A stretch of 64,000 bases of DNA from Oscheius onirici (GCA_932521025.1 OW051468.1:2170064-2234063), one strand, 5' to 3'. Positions 50,701-62,627 are shown, counted from the stretch's first letter. Numbers and translations: made by a program. Notes: generated by a model from the letters alone, not told the origin.

Positions 50701-52412
50701 GGACTGACGGCGGGAATCAGGCCGTAGCTGTCCATTCGGGAGGCGAGCAGGAGGTAGCCACGCTTCTTGGCCTTTTCGCCCTTCTTTTCCAGCGGCGGAG
50801 GAACGAATGTGTAAATGTTTTCACCGGAGAGCGGGTCGCAGTAGTTCGTTCTAAAATTTGGTTGCTTTGCTAACAGAAAATGGTGCTTTTTCAGGTTATT
50901 CATATTTTAGCACGCACTCCAAATGAAAGGTTCTGATTTTTTTCTTTTGCTTAACAAATTTCTAAACGTATTTTCGGGAGATTCACAAAAAAGGCTAAAA
51001 GAGTTAGTCAAATGGAATCGAACTTGAGACATGCTTCATTTTACAGTCGAATCTCTAACCGACTGCTTAAGCAAATAGCCGCTTCGGGCCGGCTGAGCAC
51101 ATGGACAATCAGCACGTGCGACAGTGTTCTTTTAATAGGGAAAGAGGCCCAAAACCGACTAAAATAGTATTATCACTATCCATTTCAAAAGATTGAATAC
51201 TGCTGACTTTTTTCTTTCTTCTTCTTTTAGGCTACCGAACTTTTTTTAAAGTTTCGACGAAAAACTTTTTCGAAGCTTCAAATTGGATAAAATATTGGAA
51301 GAAAACTGCGAAGAGCTGTAAAAAGAGGAAACTACTCACGGGTTCTCAAGACGAAGATCAATCATCAGGGCATCTGACTTCGATCTTCTCCTACAGATTT
51401 CCGAGTTTCCGGCCGCATATTGCTTATTTTCGACGATTGTGGCACAGAAAGGATATTTCATCGTCGTCGTCGCGTTTTCCTTCGGCTCATTGAACAGTTT
51501 TACGCACTGAAATCTGGGTTTTTATTCCTGAAAATAGACTCAAATACCCTCTCAATGTCGTTCCGCACTCCCAGATCCGAAATGAAGACAATCTGCATAT
51601 TTTCCCATGCTAAATGCATCATTCCATCGGGAAAGATGGCAAATTTCTCGTTCCATTCGGCTCCATTGCAGCCGTCCCGGTAGTAGCCGGTTCTCCCGTT
51701 CGGACAGCTCGCTTCGTCCGAAAGTGGCGCCATTCGGCTGACGGTCGTCTCGGATCTGTAGAGCAAAAGGCCGAGAATACACCTCGAATAGCGGATTCTG
51801 GCGACGGCGGATCTGATTTTTTCTAATTTTAATAGATAGAAAAAGAGGCCAACTTGGTCAAAAGGCTGCTCTCCATGTAGAGATAGTAGCGGCCGTCGTA
51901 GTCGGTGAAGCGACTTCTCCAGCAAGATTCGAGCTCATCGAGGTCGGCAGCTCGACCAATATTGATGATGACGCCACGAGTACCGGGTTTGCTGGCTGAA
52001 AGTTGGATTAAAAAAAAAGAGAAGAAAAACGAACAAGAACAGCCAAATTGATGAGTTCCATTGAGAAGAGTGAAGCAGAAGGCTCCATTGTCGAGATTTA
52101 GCGATTTGTAGTAGTCTTCTTCCAACTTGGCTCGACAGACTAACACTGAAATAACTTTATTTGTCATAAAATTGCATCGAAAAAACGTTTATCGTCGTTT
52201 TCCATTCAAACGAAGTGGGAAAAAATCAACCGTGTTGTTTGGTTCAAAAAAATTATTCGAAACTCGTTTTCCGTTCAAAACTTTCTCCTGTGAATCGAGA
52301 AAACTGTTTTTACGTTTTCCACTAAATAAAACCGGTGATTTTCGCACTTTTTCATAGCTTTTACAAGCTTACCTAGACCGAGTAGCCCAAAAAGTTGAAA
52401 TAGCCGACTCAT
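47795..52412 (-). CDS. aph-2: Nicastrin, gamma-secretase subunit
   Basis: Type I membrane glycoprotein of the gamma-secretase complex, which cleaves Notch and APP stubs. The ATG at 52412 begins a short hydrophobic signal (MSRLFQLFGLLGL). Ectodomain landmarks match nicastrin in order: FCFTLLNGTHQFGCS, GTRGVIINIGRAADLDELES, CDPLSGENIYTF, LLASRMDSYGLIPAVSPADF, and ESFDYIGSSHMMW (about 50485-50525), the DYIGS motif that is functionally important in nicastrin. Further on are LDHHDWTQNDERSEVEEQIV, KAISPAFLEED and YSTYTESVFSDMKMKLFLV, then the membrane helix MLGIGVILALLSFLVVF and a short cytosolic tail ending SAEAGEPL. One intron holds a tRNA-like SINE, another an open frame on the opposite strand. 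Lies 200 nt after the glutamyl-tRNA synthetase stop. Confidence 0.95.
48953..49288 (+). pseudogene. Opposite-strand coding-like sequence in a nicastrin intron
   Basis: Intron about 48840-49490 of the minus-strand nicastrin gene contains an intron-free plus-strand frame with coding-like codon use. From the ATG at 48953, MENEARKDA meets a TAG, then the frame continues to MMEEDVEVEMIEADTSTDAE, GGISLHMAEWPDKGLQRGSK and a basic end KKPRKRDDL. More coding-like sequence (TDMKPKKKTGGTFNLVGEMI) follows in another frame to about 49400. It looks like a broken retrocopy of a charged nuclear-type protein; a short functional ORF from 49001 is an alternative. Source gene unknown. Confidence 0.45.
51005..51090 (-). 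mobile_element. tRNA-like SINE head, in nicastrin intron
   Basis: Minus strand: TTAAGCAGTCGGTTAGAGA (A-box-like), CGACTGTAAAATGAAGC (anticodon-arm-like; reads as GTA, Tyr-like) and CAAGTTCGATTCC (B box). The stems do not pair well, so probably a SINE head, not a tRNA gene. Confidence 0.55.
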
Positions 52413-52612
52413 TGACGGAGCAGCATAGATAGACTATAAAAATGAATCAAAATCAATGATTTTCCAGAAGCGGCTAGCAATCAATTAATCACATAAACAC
52501 TCCTGGATCGGTAGCTTTGCAGCGCGGATAATACTGTCCAATACCAAAATTATTCGAGAAACTGCTGATAAAAATTCATAAGATTTAACAAAAACAACTG
52601 TAAAAATGGGCT

Positions 52613-55600
52613 CTATTTCTTGGGCTGGTAATCCTTTCCGGTGGCGGCTTTGTAATCCTTCTTCAGGGCCAAAAGTCGCTCGATTGCTGCTTTCGTCTCC
52701 GGCGATTTGGCGTCTTTCGCCTTCTGATCACGGACCAGATTTCCCTGCTTCTCGATTTCGGCCGAGATCGTCTCGCCGTCGGACGTTTTTGTGGCAGCTG
52801 GAGCAGCAGCCTGTCCCGGCTTGTATTCCTGTCCTGTAGCTGCCTGAAAATTGAGGATTATAGCTTTGAAAAAGGCCGTAAAAAAAGGGGAATTCGTTAC
52901 GGAACCTATTTGTACTTTTTCTGTCCTATTTCTACCCTTTTCCTGATCAAAAACAAGGAAGTGAAACACAAACCTTGTACTGTTTCTTCAGCTCCAGCAG
53001 CGTCTTGATGGCTTCCTGAGCTGGAGCTCCCTTTGGATCCTTGGCCTTCAGCTCACGGACGAGGGCTCCTTGGGCATCAATCTGCTGGGCCAGATCGTTT
53101 CCACCAGCGACTGGAACTGGCTTTGTGGCAGCAGCTGGAGCCTGTCCTGGCTTGTATTCCTGTCCAGTAGCTGTCTGAAAATTGAGATTTTTAGCTGGTA
53201 ATGATGCGAATTTAATCAAGTCCACAAAATTTCGTGGTTTTACTTTTCTCGCGAAATTGACGTCCAAAAAAGCAAAAATAGATACTTTAGCTTCGAAAAG
53301 AGTCAGTTTTTAATAGTTCGCTGTACGTAACGTACTTTCTTTAATCTTTGGGATCCTATCTCAGAAAATAATCTGTAGGAGAAGTAGGTCATCTAATTTG
53401 TTACTCGAGGATTCTTCATCGATCCATCATCTGCTTGAAAGCCAACCGTTCGCTCGCTCTTGCTGTAGATGGGAAAGTAGCACCATATTTCGAAACCAGC
53501 AGGTTCCTCCATCTGTGCTGAGGCCGTCCCGTTGTTCTTCTCCGACTCGGCGTCCATTCCTCTACTATTTTTGCCCAACTGCTGTTTGAGCTGTTGGCAA
53601 CTTTACAGGCCCAGTCAAACACTTTCGACTTGTATTCAAGTACGTATTTTCTACGGGTGCTAAAAGTGCCCAATAAGGCAAATCAAGAGTTTGAGAACAA
53701 GGAAGGAAAAAGGAAGTAAAAACCCCGAATTAAAATCCGAACCTTGTACTGTTTCTTCAGCTCCAGCAGTGTTTTGATGGCTTCCTGAGCAGCTGCTCCC
53801 TTCGGATCCTTGGCCTTCAGAACACGGACGAGATTTCCCTGGGCTTCAATCTGCTGGCCGAGATCGTTTCCGCCCGCCGCTGGAGCCGGTTTCGGGGCAG
53901 CTGGAGAAGCTCCGGGCTTGTACTCACTTCCAGTCGTCTCCTTGTACTTGAGCTTCAGGGCCAGCAACGTTTTGATTGCTTCCTGAGCTGCAGCTCCCTT
54001 CGGATCTTTGGCCTTCAGCTCACGGACGAGGGATCCTTGGGCTTCAATCTGGCCGGACAGATCGCCGGAAGGGGCCGGGATTCCCGTCGGGACGGCTGGT
54101 GCTTTTCCGGGAGCGTACTCTTCACCGGTCAGCTCCTAAAAAATATCTTTTAGGAGAGCTACATGGTTCGTTCAAAAATAGATGTCACTACCGTAATTTC
54201 GTTAGATCGGTATAAAATGTTAACGAAGAATACTCAGCCAAGCTGTCTAACTGTCTTGTCTGCAGCACCAACGAAACATACAAACATTAAATACTCAACC
54301 AGCCCATTTGGTGGCGTATCCGCTGAATATTCAGCGTTTTCATGTCATATTTGTTTAACTTTTTAAAGGTCTACTTTTAGAAGAGCACAAACCTTGTACT
54401 GTTTCTTCAGCTCCAGCAGCTTCTTGATGGCAGCCTGGGCAGCGGCTCCTTTCGGATCCTTGGCCTTTAGATCTCGAACCTTGAGTCCTTGCTGCTCAAT
54501 TTCGGCGTAGATTCCGGCAGCCTCAATTTTGGGCTTTTGGGGAGCAGCAGCCGTCTCGGTCTTGGGAGTGTCCTTTTTGGTTGAGCCGTCGGGAATGAAG
54601 ATCAGAAGGAGCGGTGTCTCGTTTCCACTGAAAATCAAAATAATTTTAGATACTCTTCGTTAATTTCTCTTCCAACAAATCCAAAATGAGAGTATTTGAA
54701 AAATTCAGCAATAACATCAATTTTTGCCCCAAAACAGCTCATTTGAATCCAGTCTTTGGATTCCAAATCGACGTGAATGAGTAGAAAAGATCGAAAAAAA
54801 GCTTCCAACAACAGTTAACACGCAGAACTTTGAATGACGCCTCATAAATCGACGTTCTTGACCGATGAGAGGCATTTTTTGACGTACAAACATTTTTTCC
54901 CCTCAAAATTCGTAAGAAAAGCTCACCTGAACTCGCTCTTTTCGGCATAGACGTGATCACAGATATAGAATCCCTTCCGCTGCACTTGGATGATGTCGCC
55001 CTTCTTCAAGCCGGCCAGACACGGCTCTCCGATCATTTTCGTGTAATGCTAAAATCTTTTTTTATAGAATTTCAAGTTGAAACTTACAACAGAATCGTAG
55101 TTGATGTACTGCTTCCAGTCTTCATCTTTTCCAATGACGGCCTTGCTGATAATGTGATCGTATTCGACACAGATGACAGGAATATGCGCTTTTTTGACCG
55201 TATTGCCGAGCCACGTAACTTTCATCGTCTTTTTGTAGTCCTAAATTGCATTTTGATTTTTTAAAAGACAAAAAAGTTACCTTATTGTCCAGATCGAGGG
55301 TGGCCTTGACGCTGACGACATTTTCGCCCTTCTTCTCAATGCCGGCAATCTTGAGATTTCCCCAGTTGACAAATGTGACCGTGTCGCCGATTTTGAACTC
55401 ACGGGCATCCGTCTGCTCGACGAGGAGCTTCGCTCCGCGGAGAATCTTCTTCGTTCCAACGTCGGCGTTCTGAAAGGATGAGGTTTGGTAAAAGTACTAC
55501 TTTTTCTCTCAAAAGTCAAGTCTTAAGACTTCGAATTAAAGCCAATTCGACCAGAAATGATCTAATCGTTAGAGATTTCTGACAAAACCCAGTCTTCTCG

Positions 55601-58600
55601 CTGTATGGTAAGCTCCCAAGACACGAATAACTGAAGTATAACTTTCCCCCAAACTATCTGCCAAATGTCCAGCAGGCCTGTTCTCAAATTTAACAGTTAT
55701 GATCCGTTCAGCAGCTGCTGGGACATATTTGTACGTAAATTATTAGCTGTGGGTTGTTTGGCAAACTGGGAGAAGGCTTATTCTCCTTTTTTGGAAAATG
55801 ATCGGAAGAAATAGAACTAAGTGTAACCTTAGGATGGAGAGCAACCTCGGCCTCTTCGCTCTGGACGGTGCCATCGATCAGGACAGGGACGACGTTCTTC
55901 TCCTCGAGAGCCGTATATCTGGGCACTACGGGGTCGATGACCTTCTTGTTAAAGGCCCAAATCTTGTCCCATTCCATCATGACGACGGAGCGACTGCCTC
56001 CCTGAGCCACAATAAAGTGTTTCAGTCCCTCGACGGTCAAGCCGCGACGCATAACTCCACGGACTGTCGGAAGACGCGGGTCGTCCCTGAAAATTGGCGT
56101 TTTGGGGGCAAAATACATCATTTTCAGCTCTTTTCTACGATTTCCAGCAGAGAATAAAAAAGTCAAAATTGGGTTTGGGAGCTAAAATTTAGCGCTACTT
56201 CCACTCACACGAACCCGGGTTCAGTTCCTCTCCTCGACAAACTTTTTTTCTACGTTTCAGGATTGAAAAAGAGCACTCACCATCCCTCAACATGGCGCTC
56301 CTCGACGAACCATGTCAACTTTCTCTTGCTCATGACCGTATTGGTCATATTCAGCCGGGCATACTCCCAAATATAGGGTTTTCGCAGACCGAGAGCCTCG
56401 CAGATGAAGTAGTACTGATCGTCTCGGTCGTGATATTCCGTCGTCCGGAGCGTGTGCGTAACGCCTTCAATCGAATCGACAATCGGACAGGTAAAGTCGT
56501 ACGTCGGGTAGACCCTAAAACTGTTGTTAGAGAAAAAAAGAACAAAAAAGACTTGTAGCGTGTACCGGTGCGGACATGCTCTTCGGGCTTGCAGCGATAG
56601 ATGGTCGGATCGCGCATGGCTCCATTGTTCGAATTCATGTCCATTTTGATGCGGACACAGCACTGCATTCCGCGTTCACTGCCCTTCTTCATCTCCTCCC
56701 ACAGCGCCATGTTCGTCTCGACGGCTGAAAAATGGGTCGTTTTAATTATACCAGCCGCCTTTATAGTCTGTTCAAGAAAAGTGACCATTTTGTGAATAAA
56801 ATCGGATTTTTTTCACCTGAGTAGCAACGTTTTCATGCTGTTCAATTTTTTCTTGAACGGATTACTCTCAATCTCTTCTGATCTCTAGTCAACCGATCTC
56901 TTCTGATCCCTTCCCCAGCCAACCGATCCCTTCCCTAATCAACCGATCTCTTCTGATCCTGTCACGTCTTCTTCCTTCCCTGATCAATCGGACCTTTTTC
57001 ATTCTTTCCCAGGGTTCTCATCCGCTTCTAAAGAACTGATACGAACTTTCCTATTTTCTGCCCATACGATTCCTCTCTGATCATATACAGATTAAGCGGT
57101 ATCTTCTTATCCCCGAGCAGTTACCCTGACTCTATTTCCTTCTCAAAACAATTTAGCAAAAATATTTGGCGAGGAGAGGAGTCGAACCCGGTCGTCTGGG
57201 TGAAGACGGCGACTCTTAACAATACACCAAAATTTGAGGACCCGGACAAACAAACATCCCCACAGAGTCCACGACAGACACTATTGTGCTTTAGATAGTA
57301 GAGATGATGGAGGCAAGAACGTTAATCAGTTTATGACAAAAAAAAACTGAGCTTTTTACAAAAGGAGAAACAAAAGGCCTTGACAATAAGAAGCAAAGAT
57401 TTGTGAAGATCCGAATAAGTTGTTCTTTTGACTTGCTTTGAAAAAGTTTTTTTTAAACTCGAAAGCAATTAGTCAGTTTTGAACAAAACAGTTATGGGAA
57501 CACTGCCCAATCTCGTCTAATATGGAAACTTCCAGACGGGCAAGTTGGTTGTTGGGCGGAAAGAACATTGGGACAGATTCTCTTCGCAAAAGAAGGGAAA
57601 GCTCTACCTCTAGCCATAAAAAGGGCGTTGCTAACGTTGTATACCACAACTTGAATCGATTTCTCACGTTTTTTTTCGACAATCAATGTGGCAAGGTTCG
57701 CGTTGAAAGTGTAGGAAGAGGACATGATGAAGCGAATGCAATACAAACAAACTTACAGGAATTCCTATTTTTGCTCTCTACGCGCTCTTCGCGCTCCTTC
57801 CGCATCGTCTCCGTGTCCGTGTCGTCGACGAAGGCCTTGCTCTCCTTTAGCAGCTTCTCGGCCATCTCGAGCATCGTCTCAAAGTAGTCGGAGCTGTGTG
57901 ACCAGATATCCGGCTTGATTTCGAGCATCTCCAGGTCCTCCAGAATGACCTAAAGGTGGAGTTTTTGGCTATTTTCATGCAAAAAAAAACCTTTTCGAAG
58001 TGAGCATTCTCCTTGGCCGGATTGGTGTCGTCAAATCGCATGATCAGCTTTCCATCGAAAGCCTGCTGATAGTACTGATTCAAAAGGGCTGCCTTGGCGT
58101 GTCCAATGTGCAAATAGCCACTGGCCTCCGGTGGGAATCGGACAATAACCTTGCCCTTCTCGGCTCCCGGCAGCTCGACGAATTTTCCCTCATCCTTTAC
58201 CTTCTCCTTCGGCTCCTTGGCATTGGCAGAGGCCTAAAATTGACATTTTTAACCTTTATGTAACGAAAAACCTTAGCCTTCTTGGCGTACTTTCCGGACA
58301 TTGCTAGCGCCTCGACGAAGGTGGAATCTTCTAGAACCTTGTTGAAGAGGGCAGAATACTTCTGTTGAAGCTGAAAGTGTCAAGATAAGAAGTATGTGTC
58401 AATTAGGGGGGAAGGGGGGGGGGGGGGGGGGTGGCAGAGAAATTCGAGGAATTTTGCTGCGTATTTTGGCTGAGTACCAAACGTTTACGTCGAGAGCGAA
58501 GCGCTGCGCTATTTCCGTTCCGGTTGGTCACAAAAGATGCCGATATGTTATTATTATGCTAGCATGGAAACGTTGGATACTCAGCCAGATCGCAGCCAAA

Positions 58601-59659
58601 TGCACAGACAATACAATTCGATAGGTTGTTGTGGCCACAGGCACAACAGTTAGACTTGACTGTTTCTATGCTAGCGTGAAAACGTTGGATAATCAGCCAT
58701 CCCAACTCCTAATTTGGCTGCGTATCCAACTTTTGCACGTTTGGAGGAACCCTCCTCTACTCTGGGAGCCACAAAAAAAAGAAGCTTCTAGAAACTGGAT
58801 AGCGGCAAAGCTAGAACGACACGGAGTTAGAGAACAAAATCTGAAGCAACGGGAGCATAATTATTGCATTTTGAAGAAAAGGAGCCGAAAACAATGTGCC
58901 CAGGGCCTCCGCCGTGGCCATTTTAATCCTTGAGAGGACGTGTGCCAATATGGGGGTAATATTGCGCAACCGGGGATCTTGGGGACCGATTTTTGAATGA
59001 CTTTCGTGAAAACGACAGTCAGATACACAGGTACGATACACAGCAGATAGGTCTAATAATGGGATTTCAGCTGCGTATCTAACTTTTGAACGTTATACCT
59101 GTAGCAATGGGTTTCAGAACAACATTTTAGAGGTATAATTGTTCCCGGGACAGACTGTACCTCGTCAGAAGTGGCCAGGATGGCCCAGACGGCAAAATCG
59201 GCAACGGTGAGACGTCCGCCTCCGAGCACGGTACCGTCCTTCGCGAAGCCGATGTTGGCAAGAATCTCGTCGGCGCTGAGATAGCCGTCCAGGACGCTTT
59301 CAGCCAGAGAGATGATCTCGTCAACCTAAATTTTATGTGTTTTCTTAGCAAATTATGTACGACAAACCTTGGCCATTTCGAATAACGTCTTGCCGAAAAG
59401 ATCCTTGTTTTTGGTCGAGGACTGGGCCACGATGCGGGCGATTGTGACGTCGTTTGTAAGCCGAACACCGTCCCTAAATTTGACCATTTTGATGAAGAAA
59501 GGCTAGAAAAACTTACAGATTGAGGAGAGTGCTGCCATTTTCGGCCAGCTTGACGGTGAGATTGGGAGAGAAGCCAGTGGCGCTCAGAGTCAGCAGAGAG
59601 ACGTAGGGGACGGCATTTTTGTTACCCGACAAGGTCAGTTGGCGCTCAAACATAACCAT
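52613..59659 (-). CDS. EARS1: Cytosolic glutamyl-tRNA synthetase with five WHEP repeats
   Basis: Charges tRNA-Glu. The N-terminal GST-like domain starts [20 protein letters not shown] and includes [15 protein letters not shown]. The class I catalytic core follows: [20 protein letters not shown] (HIGH motif, about 58090-58150), [41 protein letters not shown], and the KMSKS equivalent [13 protein letters not shown] (about 56300-56340). The beta-barrel anticodon-binding region has [17 protein letters not shown]. The tail carries five WHEP domains (about 54530, 54060, 53850, 53070 and 52720), each with a [18 protein letters not shown]-like core, and stops after KDYQPKK. No prolyl-tRNA synthetase part follows, unlike fused EPRS of many animals. 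A TTTGCAG acceptor lies 1 nt before the ATG. Introns hold a LINE fragment, a SINE and MITEs. Confidence 0.95.
53416..53700 (-). pseudogene. LINE reverse-transcriptase C-terminal fragment, in synthetase intron
   Basis: The minus frame shows KVFDWACKV and [20 protein letters not shown], the GRP..RW signature common at the C-terminus of non-LTR retrotransposon ORF2 proteins. Nothing else of the element is recognisable, so it is a short dead fragment between the exons of WHEP repeats 3 and 4. Confidence 0.6.
54215..54362. mobile_element. Degenerate CTCAGCCA palindromic MITE
   Basis: GAATACTCAGCCAAGCTG on the left and GCGTATCC/GAATATTCAGC on the right resemble the inner arms of the ACCCATTTAG MITEs. 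Related arms occur at 58457-58745 and 59060-59095. Intron of the synthetase gene. Confidence 0.4.
56865..57310 (-). mobile_element. Glu-tRNA-headed SINE (SINE-1), copy 2
   Basis: Same order as copy 1: leader with GTGTCTGTCGTGGACTCTG, head with TTGGTGTATTGTTAAGAGTC, TCTTCACCCAGACGACCGGG and GTTCGACTCC, a body including CAAATATTTTTGCTAAATTG, and a 3' tail of tandem GATCAGAAGAGATCGGTTGA units. It sits in a synthetase intron, same strand as the host gene. Confidence 0.8.
57390..57650. repeat. Dispersed repeat family R, copy 2
   Basis: GTGAAGATCCGA, TTAGTCAGTTTTGAACA, CAAAAGAAGGGAAAGCTC and GGGCGTTGCTAACGTTGTA. The first three match 4905-5135 in order; the last also matches 2218-2238. Confidence 0.5.
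58406..58432 (+). repeat. Poly-G tract
   Basis: GGGGGG-AA followed by an uninterrupted run of 18 or more G on the plus strand, i.e. a C run in the sense strand of the synthetase intron. Prone to length error in sequencing and to quadruplex formation. Confidence 0.9.
58457..58745. mobile_element. Cluster of GGATACTCAGCC palindromic arms
   Basis: TTGGCTGAGTACCAAACGTT and AACGTTGGATACTCAGCCAG form one inverted pair (about 58467-58590). A second pair is AACGTTGGATAATCAGCC and GGCTGCGTATCCAACTTTTG (about 58680-58735). Between them TATGCTAGCATGGAAAC and TATGCTAGCGTGAAAAC are direct repeats. Tandem MITE insertions in one intron are likely. Confidence 0.55.
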
Positions 59660-61431
59660 TCTGCAAATTTTGTTGATTTGACCGGCTGACGAGACGGAGA
59701 AACTCGACAAAATGGGTATTATCGAGCCACAAATTAAGTTTGTAGCTAAAGGAAAACAAAACCCGATTTTCCAGTCAGAATGAAGAAAAGTTTTACACTA
59801 AAATGAGGCTAGGAGCTTCCGTTGCATGAAATTGCGCAACTTGTGCCCAATATTACCTTATGTCGAAGATTCTGGTTATATTGAGAAACATGTATTCTGC
59901 TCATATAAAACACAAAGAAGGAAATTTGGTAGAATGAACAAATGGCGCAGAAAAGGAATGAGGTGTCAAATCTGAATGCAAATTTTCGTGTAAACAACGG
60001 ACAGCTTTCACTTCAAAAATTTTCACTGCAAAACTTCGTGTAAACAACGGACATACACTTCGAATAAAATTCTAGGAATATCCTGTACATTGAGGATTTT
60101 GTGAGTTTTGCCGCCCTCTAAAGGGATAAGTACTAGCGATACGTTGGAACTAGAAATTTTTTTTGAATGGCCTCAGTTTTGATGCCCTCTAAAATAATAT
60201 CGAGAGAAGTAACATTTTTATGGGTCTTTCCCAATTTCAACAATAACACGATGATGAATTATGTGTGCCTTCTCGGTGAGAAGGGCTTATGAGTGAGACG
60301 GAAGGAAGAAATGAACAAACTTGGCGTGGTTTTTACGTCAAGCAAGAAGGAAAACACGAGGTTTTGTGGTGTTGAGTTTTATAGAAGATAAAATAACCAC
60401 AAGTTTGACGAAAAGGGGGAGAAAGACAAGTAGGATTTCGCAAAGAAATTCTAAAGAGAGAAAAACTTAACAATCTCTTGAGACGTCAACGGGACTCTAG
60501 AGTAAAAGATCAAAATTTAAAAGGGAGGGGGTGAAATTTCGGGTAGGTGAAATTTGAACAAAACAACGGAAAGAACAGGGAAAGTAGAAATCACAACAAA
60601 AGAAGTAACTAATGTTTGATTCTATCACTGTTCTGGGAGGTCAACTCGGTATGTAATAAGCACGACGCGGACACGCGGACGTCCGTGTTCGGTTCGACCC
60701 AAAAAACTATGCGACTGTTCGGTCTGTGTTCGCCCAAAAATCCGCTGTAAGCCCAACCCTGGGTTAGACCGAACTGTTTCAAAATTTTGTAGTTTCTTTA
60801 GAAAGTTCAGAAGAACGAAATGATGGGTAAATCGACCTCGGGAAACTGAGAGTTGAGAATTTTGTAGACTCTGCGTTGTTATAAGGCTTTTCGCTTTGAG
60901 CTGATCACCCTCTTTTAGTGATTTGTAGTGCAAATTTACTGGGGCCGGTAATACTTCTTTTTTTCAACTTTTGAGGACCAAAAAAACATCACTTGGTAAA
61001 AAAAGGCAGCTGGTAAAAATGAGAGAAACCACATTCGAATTTGAAATCATAATTTTCGCGGAAGTCTGAAAAAACTCCGCGGAACTTCCGCTGGTCTAAA
61101 TATTTCCTTCCGCGTTTCCAATTTTAAGATCATTAAGTTATTTTATTTTCCAAAAACATGTCGATGTCCGCCGTGACTCGTTACACAGGTTGGTGTGGGA
61201 AATCGACCGAACAGGGATGTTCGGATCCGGATACAGGATAAATCCGGTTCTTTTTGATCCGGAAATCCGATATCCGAAAATTATCCGGTACGAAAACTAT
61301 ATCCGAAATAGGATATTTTTGGACGGATATTCCGGATAATTTCGATTAAATTTTCTGGAATTTCTACCTGGGAAACTAACGATTTTCGTCTTTGTTCTAC
61401 TAATTTAGATGCATTTACCAGGCGGCTTTTC

Positions 61432-61965
61432 TGTTCTCCCCAGTCAACCGATCCCTTCTGATCCCTTCCCCAGTCAACCGGTCCCTTCTACTGCCCTAGC
61501 GGGTACCCTGACTCTATTTCCTATTTAACTATTACTATTTATTCGGTATTCAAGACATTTCACCTGACCGAGATCACATCCGAAGAGAAGAGGGTTCTTG
61601 GAGTGATGGTGAGCGCGTTGAATGATCAGGGTTGCTCAAGCTACGGGATCCGCTGGACAGGCTAGACTGGCGAGAGATGCCAGATTAGACTACCTTCGTG
61701 TACTACCACCCGGGATTGAACTTGCGATCGCTTTCTTCACAGACTGTCATCCTATCCACTTGACTATCCGGGCCTAACTCTATTTCCTACTCCAAACAAT
61801 TTAGCAAAAATATTTGTCGAGGAGAGGAGTCGAACACGGGTTTTCTGGTTGAAGACGGCGACTCTTAACAATACACCAAAATTTGAGGTCCCGGACAAAC
61901 AAACAAACACACAGAGTCCACGACAGACACCATTGCACTTTAGTAGTAGAGAGATCGTATGTTCT
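61432..61965 (-). mobile_element. Glu-tRNA-headed SINE (SINE-1), copy 3, interrupted
   Basis: The minus-strand leader GTGTCTGTCGTGGACTCTG, head (TTGGTGTATTGTTAAGAGTC, TCTTCAACCAGAAAACCCG, GTTCGACTCC) and part of the body run from 61965 to about 61777. After the 251-bp SINE-2 the remaining body and the GGATCAGAAGGGATCGGTTG tail resume at 61525-61432. Confidence 0.8.
61526..61776 (-). mobile_element. SINE-2 inserted into SINE-1, with target duplication
   Basis: A 251-bp insertion flanked by ACTCTATTTCCTATT (61511-61525) and ACTCTATTTCCTACT (61777-61791), a 14/15 target duplication. The minus strand starts with a tRNA-like head (GGCCCGGATAGTCAAGTGGA, TCTGTGAAGAA, CAAGTTCAATCCCGGG), then a body with TCTGGCATCTCTCGCC and TTCGGATGTGATCTCGG, and ends in an AT-rich tail. 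Retroposition by LINE machinery is implied by the long duplication. Confidence 0.85.
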
Positions 61966-62627
61966 CGATGTTTTTACTTCATTACTATTTTTCTTAGTTT
62001 TCTCATAGTCATGAATGGATTATCATAATCCGGTCTATTTTGGATATCCGATCGAAAATTATTTTTTTAGGATATCCGGTTGAAAAAAAATATTATCAGA
62101 ACATCCCTGCTACCGAACCGATTGACCCCAAATTTTGGCTAGAGGTTCAGAATCCACCCCATTCGTGCGGCTAGACATGGCTCCGGCCCGCAATAAAATC
62201 ATTTTCAATTCCCGCAGCAACATACAGTAGAATCGCCCCGCCAAATTTCGTAGCTGGACACTCGCTTTAAATACTGGCGCAGTCTCGAATAGTAGCGCAG
62301 TACAAAATCTCGTTTTCAGTACAAATTTGATTTTTCTTCTTTTTTCATATATTTTGTGGTTTCTGTCTTGTGATTATGCGCTTTTTTCTCTCTCCACTTA
62401 TTATTTTCCTTCATTTGAACCGATCTCTTCTGATCCCTTCTGAGTTCTAGAAAGAGAAGAACCAGATCCGGTACAGTATAGATTACTGGAAGTTCCAGAA
62501 CCAGTCTACTAGTCAAGCAACTACCAAGTGACCAGACTTTGATGGTCAAGATATTTCTGAATCAGAGTGAAAGAGCATCAGCGCAGAAAAAACACAGACA
62601 AGGGAAGAGTTCCTGTGGAAGTCAGAG

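Larger units (their letters stand above)
61212..62109. mobile_element. hAT-like MITE carrying nested SINEs
   Basis: Ends CAGGGATGTTC / GAACATCCCTG with flanking CGACCGAA (61204-61211) and CTACCGAA (62110-62117), a 7/8 match to an 8-bp hAT target duplication. Both inner ends carry GGATATCCG / TCCGGATA-type repeats. The middle has been expanded by SINE-1, itself split by SINE-2. Confidence 0.8.

Noticed and set aside
60625-60933. 102-codon minus-strand frame in the repeat-rich end
   Set aside because: Falls in AT-rich and repeat-like sequence with inverted phrases (CCCTGGGTTAG); no protein similarity seen.
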